Assembly: GCA_050246915.1 (NCBI GenBank)
Contig: JBFWVD010000011.1
Span: 1 to 64,000 of the forward strand
Source of the DNA: JBFWVD01 sp050246915
Lineage (GTDB): Bacteria; Actinomycetota; Acidimicrobiia; Acidimicrobiales; Ilumatobacteraceae
Direction: 5' to 3'
Length of the DNA: 64,000 nt
Positions 52,001-58,666 of the stretch are shown piece after piece. The position numbers and the translations under genes were made by a program. The notes under the pieces were generated by a model. That model was given only the letters and a program-made list of their open reading frames with translations. It did no database searches and was not told the DNA's origin. Position 1 is the first letter of the stretch. Every line of letters starts with the position of its first letter.

Positions 52001-52612
52001 TTGATCACGATCGTCATCGAAGCGTTCGTCGTAGTCGAAGGCAATGATGCTGCGGATGTTCGGGTATCGACCGGCGTACTGCGCGGCCTGCACCAGGTCG
52101 CTCATGGTGGCGGCGATGGCCACCGGTGCGGTGTCGACGATGATGCCTTCGAGATCGTGTCCGGCCAGCGTCGTCTGCAAGGGCACCTCAGTGGCACGGG
52201 CAAATGCGACGGCGATGCCGACGGTGACGTAGTCGATCCCGGCGAATCCGAGGATGGCCACGAACTCGTCCTTGTCGACCCGATGGATCGGGTGACGCCG
52301 CCACAGCTCGGCCAACGCCCGGGCGCGTCGCCGCAACTCGCCATAGGTCACCGTGTGGAACGAGCGCGGATAGCTCCGCACCGCGCGGCCGGTGGACGCA
52401 TCGATGGTCACCTCGACGTCGCGCTCCCCGAGCGCCGGCCGCTCGTCGTACCCAGCCAGAGCAGCATCGATCGTCTGCTCGAACAACTGGCCTCGTGCCG
52501 TGACCGAGGCGAGCACCTCCGCGTCGGGCATCAGGGCCTGGAGCTCGGGGTCGGTCTTCGCCATGTCGAGGACCCGGCGGGCGTACCGCGGCAGCTTCAT
52601 CTCATCGGTCAT
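49073..52612 (-). CDS. car: carboxylic acid reductase (adenylation-carrier-reductase)
   Basis: An 1179-residue three-domain enzyme. The adenylation domain has HSSGSTGSPKGAMF near residue 254 and TGDIMEEHGPDHLVFIDRR later; the carrier domain has the phosphopantetheine Ser in QLGGDSLGAA (about residue 691); the reductase domain opens with VFLTGSTGFLGRFLA (about residue 790) and carries Tyr-x-x-x-Lys as YAASK. It reduces free carboxylic acids to aldehydes with ATP and NADPH. The length and order match actinobacterial CARs. The start overlaps the upstream PPTase stop, so enzyme and activator are co-translated. Confidence 0.96.
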   Translation of the reverse strand: MTDEMKLPRYARRVLDMAKTDPELQALMPDAEVLASVTARGQLFEQTIDAALAGYDERPALGERDVEVTIDASTGRAVRSYPRSFHTVTYGELRRRARALAELWRRHPIHRVDKDEFVAILGFAGIDYVTVGIAVAFARATEVPLQTTLAGHDLEGIIVDTAPVAIAATMSDLVQAAQYAGRYPNIRSIIAFDYDERFDDDRDQLAAARAELESNGSTAQLALLHDLIAQGDCDAYTPYPVEESSKDRLAVLVHSSGSTGSPKGAMFPDRLASTQFGMVGRVPVPVVRLCFAPLNHSMGRAQVQTTLARGGTCYFTARTDMSTLFEDMQITRPTEYSLFPRILDMVHRHFLTEMARRTADGTDPEQVRAEVMAEMRADYMGDRIVTIVTSSAPLTKEVEHFIRELYPDVAFVETYGNTEANGGVTVRNRVQRPPVIDYRLSDVPELGYFVTDKPYPRGELHVKTVDGVPGYFKNPAATEKLLTEDGYIRTGDIMEEHGPDHLVFIDRRNDVLKLAQGEFVTCGAVGTTFENGSELILQIYVYGNGARSYLLAIVVPNMVLVEARLGVDPSPEAIKALMRSELKRVGTEANLRSFEIPRDFIVEMEPFSHANGLLSSIEKKMRPNLQRRYGERLEQLYADLERKQNDDLMSLRDTSSNMSVPEKVAKVLEVTLGVTDVDSSLPYAFAQLGGDSLGAAAFSSLLNDIFDVVIPVSAILSPTGSIAKWSAQIERARAVSEGAAAAPTFTSVHGRGARQINASDLTLEKFIGADVLASAATALPSAETRHVFLTGSTGFLGRFLAIEWLERMSAVGGTVSCLVRASNDSAGLARLRDALSGDAALEERFERLRPHLEIVVGDMAEPRLGIGDATYARLADSVDRIVHPGALVNHILDYEHLFGPNVAGTADLIALAITGRQKRFDFVSSLAVMSLVDRSAGYDEASPLQPSVDLSDAYNIGYAASKWAGEILLQRAHERFGLPVNIFRGDMMLPHSSYRGQINVPDVFIRMLFSLITTGLAPESFYQPGPDGARARAHYDGLPVDFVAASVADLGEQIHDGYRVYNTINHHDDGVSLDSLVDWIISAGYPIERMASHQTWIEQFELRLKALPEQQRQFSSVLVLDPWRRQYKASWRNAGSGNFIAAVAAAPCGPEVPHITEAYIHKCVADLVAHDMLPTPSGV

Positions 52613-53355
52613 TGCGTCTTCCCATCATGTGTCGATCGGTGGTCACCGGCTGAGGCCACTGGCGTTGCCCATCGGGCGAGCAAGGGTCGAGCTGCTCGGT
52701 GTACGACTCGGGGCTCCTCGCCCGACGCGAAGGCCAGCGCGGCGACGTAGGCGGGGTCGAGATCGAGATCGATGATCGTGATCGTCGCCGGGTCGATTCC
52801 CGACGCCTTGATCAGCAGCGGTCCCTGCGCGGTGTCATCGACGATCGGATCATCGCTCTCGACGGCGCGGCCATCTCCGATTGCTTTGACCACGGCCTCA
52901 CGGCGAACCCACGATCGAAGCTGGCGATGGTCGGGGTCCGGGATCGAGGTGGGGACAAGTCGGCGATCGGCCGGTTCCACATCGACACCGACAGCACCGC
53001 TGGCGGTGGCGGCGACGACCACCAGATCACCGGCGTGACCGACCGAATAGTGGTGTCCCCCAGCAACGCGCGGCTTGCCGTGTGGCGTGCCGCATTCGGG
53101 ACACGTGCGATCGATCTCGATCTGTCGGGGATCGATGCCATCCCGCTCACTCGCCACGAGCCGCAAGAGCACCATGCCCAGAGAACTGCGCACGCGATCG
53201 GGGGGCCGCAGGAGCCGGTCGAGGCGGGCCCGTTCTTGTGCCGTCAGCAGCTCGAGCAGTTCCGGGCGATAGTCGTCGGTGCCCGCCGTGACGAGGTCGA
53301 TGGTGCGGCGAGCGCGAGGCCAGTCGTCGGCCAATAGCGGCTCCACATCGCTCAT
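52609..53355 (-). CDS. 4'-phosphopantetheinyl transferase (Sfp-type)
   Basis: A 248-residue Sfp-superfamily transferase with the CoA/Mg motif GVDVEPADRR and the second motif WVRREAVVKAIGDG in place of W-x-x-K-E-A-x-x-K. It should transfer phosphopantetheine from CoA to the carrier-domain Ser of the carboxylic acid reductase. Overlap with the car start (ATGA) makes that partnership very likely. It is the first gene of the operon, with 239 bases of regulatory sequence upstream. Confidence 0.93.
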   Translation of the reverse strand: MSDVEPLLADDWPRARRTIDLVTAGTDDYRPELLELLTAQERARLDRLLRPPDRVRSSLGMVLLRLVASERDGIDPRQIEIDRTCPECGTPHGKPRVAGGHHYSVGHAGDLVVVAATASGAVGVDVEPADRRLVPTSIPDPDHRQLRSWVRREAVVKAIGDGRAVESDDPIVDDTAQGPLLIKASGIDPATITIIDLDLDPAYVAALAFASGEEPRVVHRAARPLLARWATPVASAGDHRSTHDGKTQ

Positions 53356-53420
53356 CGGTGCTGCACCCCTTCCGCTCGATAGTCGACGTCGTTCTTGCGT
53401 CACCTCAGGGGACCGCCTGC

Positions 53421-53460
53421 GAATCACAGTCTCGTGTATCAGAATGTGATTCTTTCACAT
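53421..53460. promoter_or_regulatory. operator-like cluster of inverted repeats upstream of PPTase-car
   Basis: GAATCACA (53421-53428) and TGTGATTC (53445-53452) form a perfect 8-bp inverted repeat spaced by 16 bases. The second half also forms ATGTGA-N5-TCACAT with 53455-53460. The region is markedly richer in A/T than its surroundings. It resembles a Crp-type or GntR-type binding site, although the Crp core here has a 5-base rather than 6-base spacer. The site stands between divergent PPTase-car and alcohol dehydrogenase genes. Confidence 0.45.
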
Positions 53461-53529
53461 CTCGCCGAGGCCCTGGACGCCATCGGTCCAGCGGGGTAGT
53501 CGAACCGACGATCGAACATCGCGAGGACC

Positions 53530-53535
53530 TAAGGT
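53530..53535 (+). promoter_or_regulatory. -10 box (TAAGGT) for leaderless leader ORF
   Basis: TAAGGT stands 6 nt before ATG 53542, identical in sequence and spacing to the box before the nitroreductase gene at 32447. Transcription would begin at the ATG. Confidence 0.5.
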
Positions 53536-53541
53536 CCAACC

Positions 53542-53595
53542 ATGAGCGAGCAGACACGTCGACACCGCTGTGACGCCGCCGCAGAGGTGAGCTGA
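53542..53595 (+). CDS. 17-codon leaderless leader ORF coupled to alcohol dehydrogenase
   Basis: ATG 53542 opens a 17-residue frame, MSEQTRRHRCDAAAEVS, whose TGA stop overlaps the ATG of the alcohol dehydrogenase (TGATG). The leaderless -10 spacing and the overlap both suggest it is translated and couples ribosomes into the downstream gene, which has no strong ribosome site of its own. Short leaderless ORFs with this layout are known in mycobacteria. The peptide has Arg-rich and Cys content but no recognised function. Confidence 0.45.
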   Translation: MSEQTRRHRCDAAAEVS

Positions 53596-54650
53596 TGCGG
53601 GGCGCGGTGTATCACGGGCCACGCGACATCCGGGTCGAGGAGGTGGCCGATCCCGAACCCACGCAGGGGGAGGTGTTGCTGCGCGTGGCCCGCAACGGCA
53701 TCTGTGGCAGCGATCTGCACACCTACGTCGGATCCGACACCGGCGGCGCCGCCATGCACGTGCCCGGAGTCGTGCTGGGGCACGAGTTCTCCGGGACGAT
53801 CATTGGTCTCGGCGACGGGGTCGAGGATCTCTCCAGCGGCACCGACGTGGTCGTCGCCCCGATCGAGTACTGCGGTCAATGCTGGGGATGTCTGCATGCC
53901 GAGCCCAACATGTGCCGCAAGGTGGCGATCTACGGCGGCTATCGCCGGCCATTGCACGGGGGCCTGGCCCCGTTCGTGGCGGTCTCGCGCCGCTCGGTCT
54001 TCGCAGTGCCGGCCGGACTCGACGTGAACGTGGCTGCGCTCGCCGAGCCGGTCGCCGTGGCGGTGCACGCCGTTCGCCGCGCACCTCAGACCCTCGGCGC
54101 GTCGGTGCTCATTCTCGGTGCCGGGCCCATCGGCCTGGCGGTGATGCAGTCGGTCATGGCCGGGGGCGCATCAACCATCATCGTCAGTGAGATGTCCCAA
54201 GCGCGGCGCGACGCCGCGGTACGCCTCGGCGCAACCGTCGTGGTCGATCCCCGTGTCGAGCGACCCCGAACCGCAGCACGCGACCTCACCTCGTGGGGCG
54301 TCGACATCGTCTTCGACACCACTGGCGTCCACGCCGCATTCAACGAAGGCATCGCATGCCTGCGACCACACGGCACCATGGTCAGCGTGGCCGGATGGCA
54401 GGAGTTCGCCCACGTGGACATGGGGCTGTCGATGTCCAAGGAGATCGACATCCGCTTCGCTATCACCTATGTGCCCGAGATCGACTTCCCCATCGCCTTG
54501 TCGCTGCTGGCCAGCGGCGGCATCGACGGCCGAGCTCTGATCTCCGATCACATCGCCCTCGACCACGTGGTCGACATGGGCCTCGAAGAGCTTCTCCACC
54601 ACAGCGATCAACACATCAAGATCCTCGTCGATCCCTCATCCGTGGGCTGA
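53595..54650 (+). CDS. zinc-dependent alcohol dehydrogenase (MDR superfamily)
   Basis: A 351-residue medium-chain dehydrogenase. Catalytic zinc ligands lie in NGICGSDLH and LGHEFSG; the structural zinc in CGQCWGCLHAEPNMC; the nucleotide fold in LILGAGPIGLAVMQ. It resembles butanediol/sorbitol dehydrogenase-type enzymes. It interconverts an alcohol and an aldehyde or ketone; beside car and the LuxC/LuxE-like genes, reduction of the resulting aldehyde to alcohol is plausible. It starts within the stop of the leader ORF and is 32 nt ahead of the amidohydrolase gene. Confidence 0.94.
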   Translation: MRGAVYHGPRDIRVEEVADPEPTQGEVLLRVARNGICGSDLHTYVGSDTGGAAMHVPGVVLGHEFSGTIIGLGDGVEDLSSGTDVVVAPIEYCGQCWGCLHAEPNMCRKVAIYGGYRRPLHGGLAPFVAVSRRSVFAVPAGLDVNVAALAEPVAVAVHAVRRAPQTLGASVLILGAGPIGLAVMQSVMAGGASTIIVSEMSQARRDAAVRLGATVVVDPRVERPRTAARDLTSWGVDIVFDTTGVHAAFNEGIACLRPHGTMVSVAGWQEFAHVDMGLSMSKEIDIRFAITYVPEIDFPIALSLLASGGIDGRALISDHIALDHVVDMGLEELLHHSDQHIKILVDPSSVG

Positions 54651-54682
54651 TCGATCGAGCCCGAACACGAAGGAGAACGACG

Positions 54683-55756
54683 ATGACCAAGATCTGGGCC
54701 AACTCCGGCGACAGCCACGTCATGGAACCAGCCGAGGTGTTCACCACTCGCCTGCCCGCCCATCTCGCCGATCGCGGTGTGCGCACCGAGAAGTCGGAGC
54801 GACATGAAACCATCACCCTCGACGGTCAGGTGATGTTCCGCACCCTCAACTCGTTCGCCGAGGCTGGACGCGCTCCGGGAGCCATGGACGCCGAGCTACG
54901 CCTGCGCGACCTCGACAACGAGGGCGTCATCAACCAGATCCTGTTCCCGTCGTCGGGTCTATGGGTGTATCGCCTCACCGATGGCGAGCTGTGGAACGCC
55001 TGTGCCCGGGTCTACAACGACTGGCTCATGCACGAGGTCATGTCGGTGTCGCCGCGCCTGGTGGGTGTGGCGATCCTGCCACTGCTCGACACCGGATCAG
55101 CGCTGGCCGAGCTGAAGCGCGCCTCGAAGATGGGGTTCCGGGCCGTCATGCTCGCCACCACCCCGCCCGAGGGGCGCGACTACAACCACCCCGATTGGGA
55201 GCCGGTGTGGACCGAGGCAGAAGCCTGCGACATGACGCTGTCGTTCCATGTCGGCACTGGTTCCGATCCCCGCATGTTCAAGGGACCGGGTGCGGTCATC
55301 CACAACTACATGGAGACCTTCATCCCCGGGCAGCGCACCGTGAGCCTGCTCGCCGCGTCAGGAGTACTCGACCGGCATCCGGGTCTGAAGGTGTTCATCG
55401 CCGAGGGCGGCGCATCATGGGTGCCGGCGTTGGCCGACCGCCTCGACGAGGGCTATCGCCAGCACGGCACGTTCGCCGAGCCGAAGCTGAAGCGCCTTCC
55501 CGGCGAAGCCATCTACTCACAGGTGTTCGCCTCGTTCCAGCACGACGCCTCGGCAGTGCCGGCCTTCGACGCGATGAAGTACCCGAACGTGCTGTGGGGT
55601 GATGACTATCCCCATCTCGAGGGCACCTTCGGACACACGCAAGAGACATTGACACAGCTCTTCGGTGACGCCGACCCCGAAACGGCCCATCAAGTGCTCA
55701 TCGGGAACTTCGACCGCATGCTCGGCACCAAGACCGTCGTACCGGCCACGGTCTGA
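54683..55756 (+). CDS. amidohydrolase 2 (ACMSD-like metal-dependent hydrolase/decarboxylase)
   Basis: A 357-residue TIM-barrel of the amidohydrolase_2 family: NSGDSHVMEPAEVF (a degenerate HxH start, DSH), LSFHVGTGSDPR, RHPGLKVFIAEGGASWVP and the barrel-end Asp in WGDDYPHLEGTFGH. Family members are decarboxylases or hydrolases acting on aromatic or unsaturated acids. AGGAG lies about 9 nt before ATG 54683. Probably co-transcribed with the alcohol dehydrogenase. Confidence 0.9.
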   Translation: MTKIWANSGDSHVMEPAEVFTTRLPAHLADRGVRTEKSERHETITLDGQVMFRTLNSFAEAGRAPGAMDAELRLRDLDNEGVINQILFPSSGLWVYRLTDGELWNACARVYNDWLMHEVMSVSPRLVGVAILPLLDTGSALAELKRASKMGFRAVMLATTPPEGRDYNHPDWEPVWTEAEACDMTLSFHVGTGSDPRMFKGPGAVIHNYMETFIPGQRTVSLLAASGVLDRHPGLKVFIAEGGASWVPALADRLDEGYRQHGTFAEPKLKRLPGEAIYSQVFASFQHDASAVPAFDAMKYPNVLWGDDYPHLEGTFGHTQETLTQLFGDADPETAHQVLIGNFDRMLGTKTVVPATV

Positions 55757-55846
55757 GGACCCGCCGATGACCCAGCCTCCACCGGCGGCGCTCGCTGCCG
55801 GTGGAGCGCTCCTGGTCGATACCGACCCGACAGACGCTCAGGTCTC

Positions 55847-55852
55847 TAGTCT
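55847..55852 (+). promoter_or_regulatory. -10 box (TAGTCT) for leaderless Rrf2 gene
   Basis: TAGTCT stands 6 nt before the GTG at 55859, which has no ribosome-binding site, so a leaderless mRNA is likely. Confidence 0.4.
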
Positions 55853-55858
55853 CGGTAC

Positions 55859-56254
55859 GTGCGCCTCGAGCTGACCCGCAAGACCGATCTGGCCACACGG
55901 GCCATGCTCGATCTCGACCGCGAAGCGCGGCGTCTCAAGGCCTCGGTGTTGGCCGAACACATCGGCACCACTCCAGGGTTCTTGTCCCAGGTGATGACAC
56001 CGCTCGTGGCACATGGCTGGGTCGACTCCGAGCCGGGGCCCACGGGCGGATATGAGCTGTGTGCTGATCTGGAACAGGTGATGGTGCTCGATCTCATCGA
56101 GGCCGTCGAGGGCGTCACGGACGCGAGCCGCTGTGTGCTCGAGGATCGCAACTGCGATCGCACTGGACCGTGCGCGCTGCATCACCCGTGGTCGCGGGCG
56201 CGCCACCAGCTGCTCGATGAGTTGGCCGCCACCGCGTTGTCCTCCCTGCGCTGA
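55859..56254 (+). CDS. Rrf2-family transcriptional regulator with Fe-S-type cysteines
   Basis: A 131-residue Rrf2 protein: winged helix with LTRKTDLATRAMLDL and TTPGFLSQVMTPLVAHGWV, then three Cys in CVLEDRNC and CDRTGPCALHHPW (Cys-x6-Cys-x5-Cys). In IscR, NsrR and RsrR such Cys bind an Fe-S cluster that senses cluster status, NO or redox. No isc or suf genes are near, so it probably regulates a local catabolic or redox gene. The initiator is GTG, apparently leaderless. Confidence 0.88.
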   Translation: MRLELTRKTDLATRAMLDLDREARRLKASVLAEHIGTTPGFLSQVMTPLVAHGWVDSEPGPTGGYELCADLEQVMVLDLIEAVEGVTDASRCVLEDRNCDRTGPCALHHPWSRARHQLLDELAATALSSLR

Positions 56255-56274
56255 GATCGCCCTGCCGGCCCCGA

Positions 56275-57021
56275 TCACCAGGGTAGTGTTCCATCCTCGT
56301 CGAAGAAGCCGCCCGTGGGGCCATCGTCGTCGATGAGTGCGAAGTCGATGATGGGTTGTGCTCCCTGCGCAGGTGTGCGTCCAGCTGTCACACCCATGTG
56401 AGCGATCATGTCCGTGTCAGTGAAACCGGGATTGACGCTGTTGATCTTGATGTTGGTGCCGCGGAATGACTTGGCGAACTGCACCGTCACCTGGTTGAGC
56501 GCCGATTTCGAGGCCGGGTAGGCGAGCGAGATCGCCCTCGAATGCTGCTTCTTGGAATCACAGTTGAGCGTGATCGATCCGAAGTCGCTCGACACGTTGA
56601 CGATGCGCGGCGCCGAGGATGCTCGAAGCAACGGCAACAGCGCTTTGATGGTGCGGAACGAGCCGATCACATTGGTGTTCAAGATGTCGATGAACGATTC
56701 CTCATCGACATCGGCTGGGTTGGTGAAGTCGAGTCCTGCCGCCGCGTTGTTGACGAGCACATCGAGCCGACCGACTTCCTCGGTGATCCGCTTGGCAGCA
56801 GCCTCGACCGACTCACGCTTGGAGACGTCGATCTCGATGAACCGGGCGTCGAGACCCTCGGATCGCAAGGTTGCGGCCGCAGCCTCCCCGAGCGCCGGCT
56901 GCCGGGCACCGACGAGGACCGTGAGACCCTTCGCTCCCAGGCCACGAGCCACCTCCAGACCGATGCCCTTGTTGGCACCGGTCACCAACGCCACTCGCTT
57001 GTCGCCTGCTGCTGTTGTCAT
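56275..57021 (-). CDS. short-chain dehydrogenase/reductase (carbonyl-reductase-like)
   Basis: A 248-residue SDR with TGANKGIG, VNNAAAGLDF, VSSDFGS and YPASK. TGANKGIG is characteristic of carbonyl-reductase-like SDRs that reduce ketones and aldehydes with NADPH. GGGGGAG stands about 5 nt before ATG 57021. It converges on the Rrf2 gene and is divergent from the Zn-motif SDR, sharing a 96-base promoter region. Confidence 0.9.
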   Translation of the reverse strand: MTTAAGDKRVALVTGANKGIGLEVARGLGAKGLTVLVGARQPALGEAAAATLRSEGLDARFIEIDVSKRESVEAAAKRITEEVGRLDVLVNNAAAGLDFTNPADVDEESFIDILNTNVIGSFRTIKALLPLLRASSAPRIVNVSSDFGSITLNCDSKKQHSRAISLAYPASKSALNQVTVQFAKSFRGTNIKINSVNPGFTDTDMIAHMGVTAGRTPAQGAQPIIDFALIDDDGPTGGFFDEDGTLPW

Positions 57022-57103
57022 CGTCACTCCCCCATCCGGTGCCGCGCCAGCACTGCGGCCGGCGTCAGCGTAGGCGCCCCAGGGCGCATCCACGGTGGGA
57101 CGG

Positions 57104-57109
57104 TACAGT
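57104..57109 (+). promoter_or_regulatory. -10 box (TACAGT) for leaderless Zn-motif SDR gene
   Basis: TACAGT is 8 nt ahead of GTG 57118 and there is no ribosome-binding site, consistent with leaderless transcription. Confidence 0.4.
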
Positions 57110-57117
57110 CGACGCCC

Positions 57118-58650
57118 GTGCCTGACGACTTCGCCTCCCGGGTGCACGAAGCCGCGGAGTTGCTGGACGAGATCGTGGCCGATCGATCACTCCTGGCTGA
57201 CCTGCCGCTCGAGACTCGCACGCGGCTGCTACGCCTCGCCGGCGACGTCTACAACCCTGACGTCCAGGCACGCCGAAAGCAGATCAAGGCCGAGCGTCGC
57301 CAGAAGAAGGCCGAGCGCCAGAGCCAGGATCAGATGATGCTGTCCGAAACCGGCATCCGGGCACTGCGGGCCAAGCCCGTGTACACGACGCCGGACGTCT
57401 TCGCCCCGGCCATCACGGCACCCGACGACATCGACGACGACGAACCCGACGAGCGTCTCTCAGCTCTGGAACCTCAGCACTGCTACGTGTGCAAGCAGCG
57501 TTACAACGTGGTCCACCACTTCTACGACCAGCTGTGCCAGGCGTGTGGCGACGTCAACTTCGCCAAGCGGACCGAGACCGTCGATCTGTCCGGGCGCGTG
57601 GCGTTGCTCACCGGCGGGAGGGTGAAGATCGGCTATCAGGCCGGCATCAAACTGCTACGGGCCGGCGCGCATCTCATCGTCACCACCCGGTTCCCCCACG
57701 ACTCGGCCATGCGCTACTCGCAAGAGGCCGACTTCGACGAGTGGGGGCATCGACTGGAGATCTTCGGCCTCGATCTGCGCCACACGCCCAGCGTCGAGGC
57801 CTTCTGTCAACACCTCTTGACAACGCGTGATCGGCTCGACTTCATCATCAACAACGCCTGCCAGACGGTGAGGCGACCACCCGACTTCTACCGCCACATG
57901 ATGGAGCTGGAGACGACTTCTCTGGGCGACATGCCGGCCGAGACGCATCGGCTGCTCGGCGCCTATGCCGGGTTGCGCCGGGTCGACATGCTCGAGGCCG
58001 GCGAGTCAACCCCGGTTGTCATGCCGGTCGATTCGCTGGTCGGTCTCACCCACGCACCGCAGCTGTCACAGAGCGCGTTGTTGCCAGGAGAGGACGACGA
58101 GCGGCCGCATCTGTTCCCGTCGGGACGGCTCGACCAAGATCTGCAGCAGGTCGATCTGCGGCACATCAACTCATGGCGGCTGACCCTTGCCGAGGTGTCG
58201 ACGGTGGAGATGCTCGAGACCCAACTGGTGAACGCCACCGCACCGTTCGTGCTCAACGCTCGGTTGAAGCCGCTGATGATGCGTACGCCCGAGCGGGACA
58301 AGCACATCGTGAATGTCTCGGCGGTGGAAGGCCAGTTCTACCGTCGGCTCAAGACGACGCGTCATCCCCACACCAACATGGCCAAGGCCGCGCTGAACAT
58401 GATGACCCGCACGTCGGCGGCGGGCTACCAAGCCGATGGCATCCACATGAACTCGGTGGACACCGGATGGGTGAGCGACGAGGACCCGCTCCACATCGCC
58501 GAGCGCAAGACCAACGAGCAGAACTTCCATCCCCCACTCGACATCGTCGACGGCGCCGCCCGCATCGTCGACCCGATCATCAACGGCTTCCGCACCGGAC
58601 AGCACATATGGGGACAGTTCCTGAAGGACTACGCACCAACGGATTGGTGA
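57118..58650 (+). CDS. SDR-fold protein with N-terminal Cys4 zinc-type motif and no catalytic Tyr
   Basis: A 510-residue protein in three parts. Residues 1-110 are charged and helical, with a Lys/Arg-rich patch near 55-70. Next CYVCKQRYN and CQACGDVNF (about residues 122-145) form a zinc-ribbon-like Cys4 pair. The rest is an SDR fold with TGGRVKIGYQ as cofactor motif and INNACQTV. The canonical Tyr-x-x-x-Lys is HTNMAKAAL: Lys is kept, Tyr is Thr. I recall similar sequences in scattered bacteria and eukaryotes; function unknown. The GTG start and leaderless promoter are inferred from position. Confidence 0.72.
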   Translation: MPDDFASRVHEAAELLDEIVADRSLLADLPLETRTRLLRLAGDVYNPDVQARRKQIKAERRQKKAERQSQDQMMLSETGIRALRAKPVYTTPDVFAPAITAPDDIDDDEPDERLSALEPQHCYVCKQRYNVVHHFYDQLCQACGDVNFAKRTETVDLSGRVALLTGGRVKIGYQAGIKLLRAGAHLIVTTRFPHDSAMRYSQEADFDEWGHRLEIFGLDLRHTPSVEAFCQHLLTTRDRLDFIINNACQTVRRPPDFYRHMMELETTSLGDMPAETHRLLGAYAGLRRVDMLEAGESTPVVMPVDSLVGLTHAPQLSQSALLPGEDDERPHLFPSGRLDQDLQQVDLRHINSWRLTLAEVSTVEMLETQLVNATAPFVLNARLKPLMMRTPERDKHIVNVSAVEGQFYRRLKTTRHPHTNMAKAALNMMTRTSAAGYQADGIHMNSVDTGWVSDEDPLHIAERKTNEQNFHPPLDIVDGAARIVDPIINGFRTGQHIWGQFLKDYAPTDW

Positions 58651-58666
58651 CGTCCCGGAGCAGCTC

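Noticed and set aside
53445..53459. Canonical Crp site (TGTGA-N6-TCACA)
   Set aside because: The spacer is 5 rather than 6 bases, so it is kept only as a generic operator candidate.
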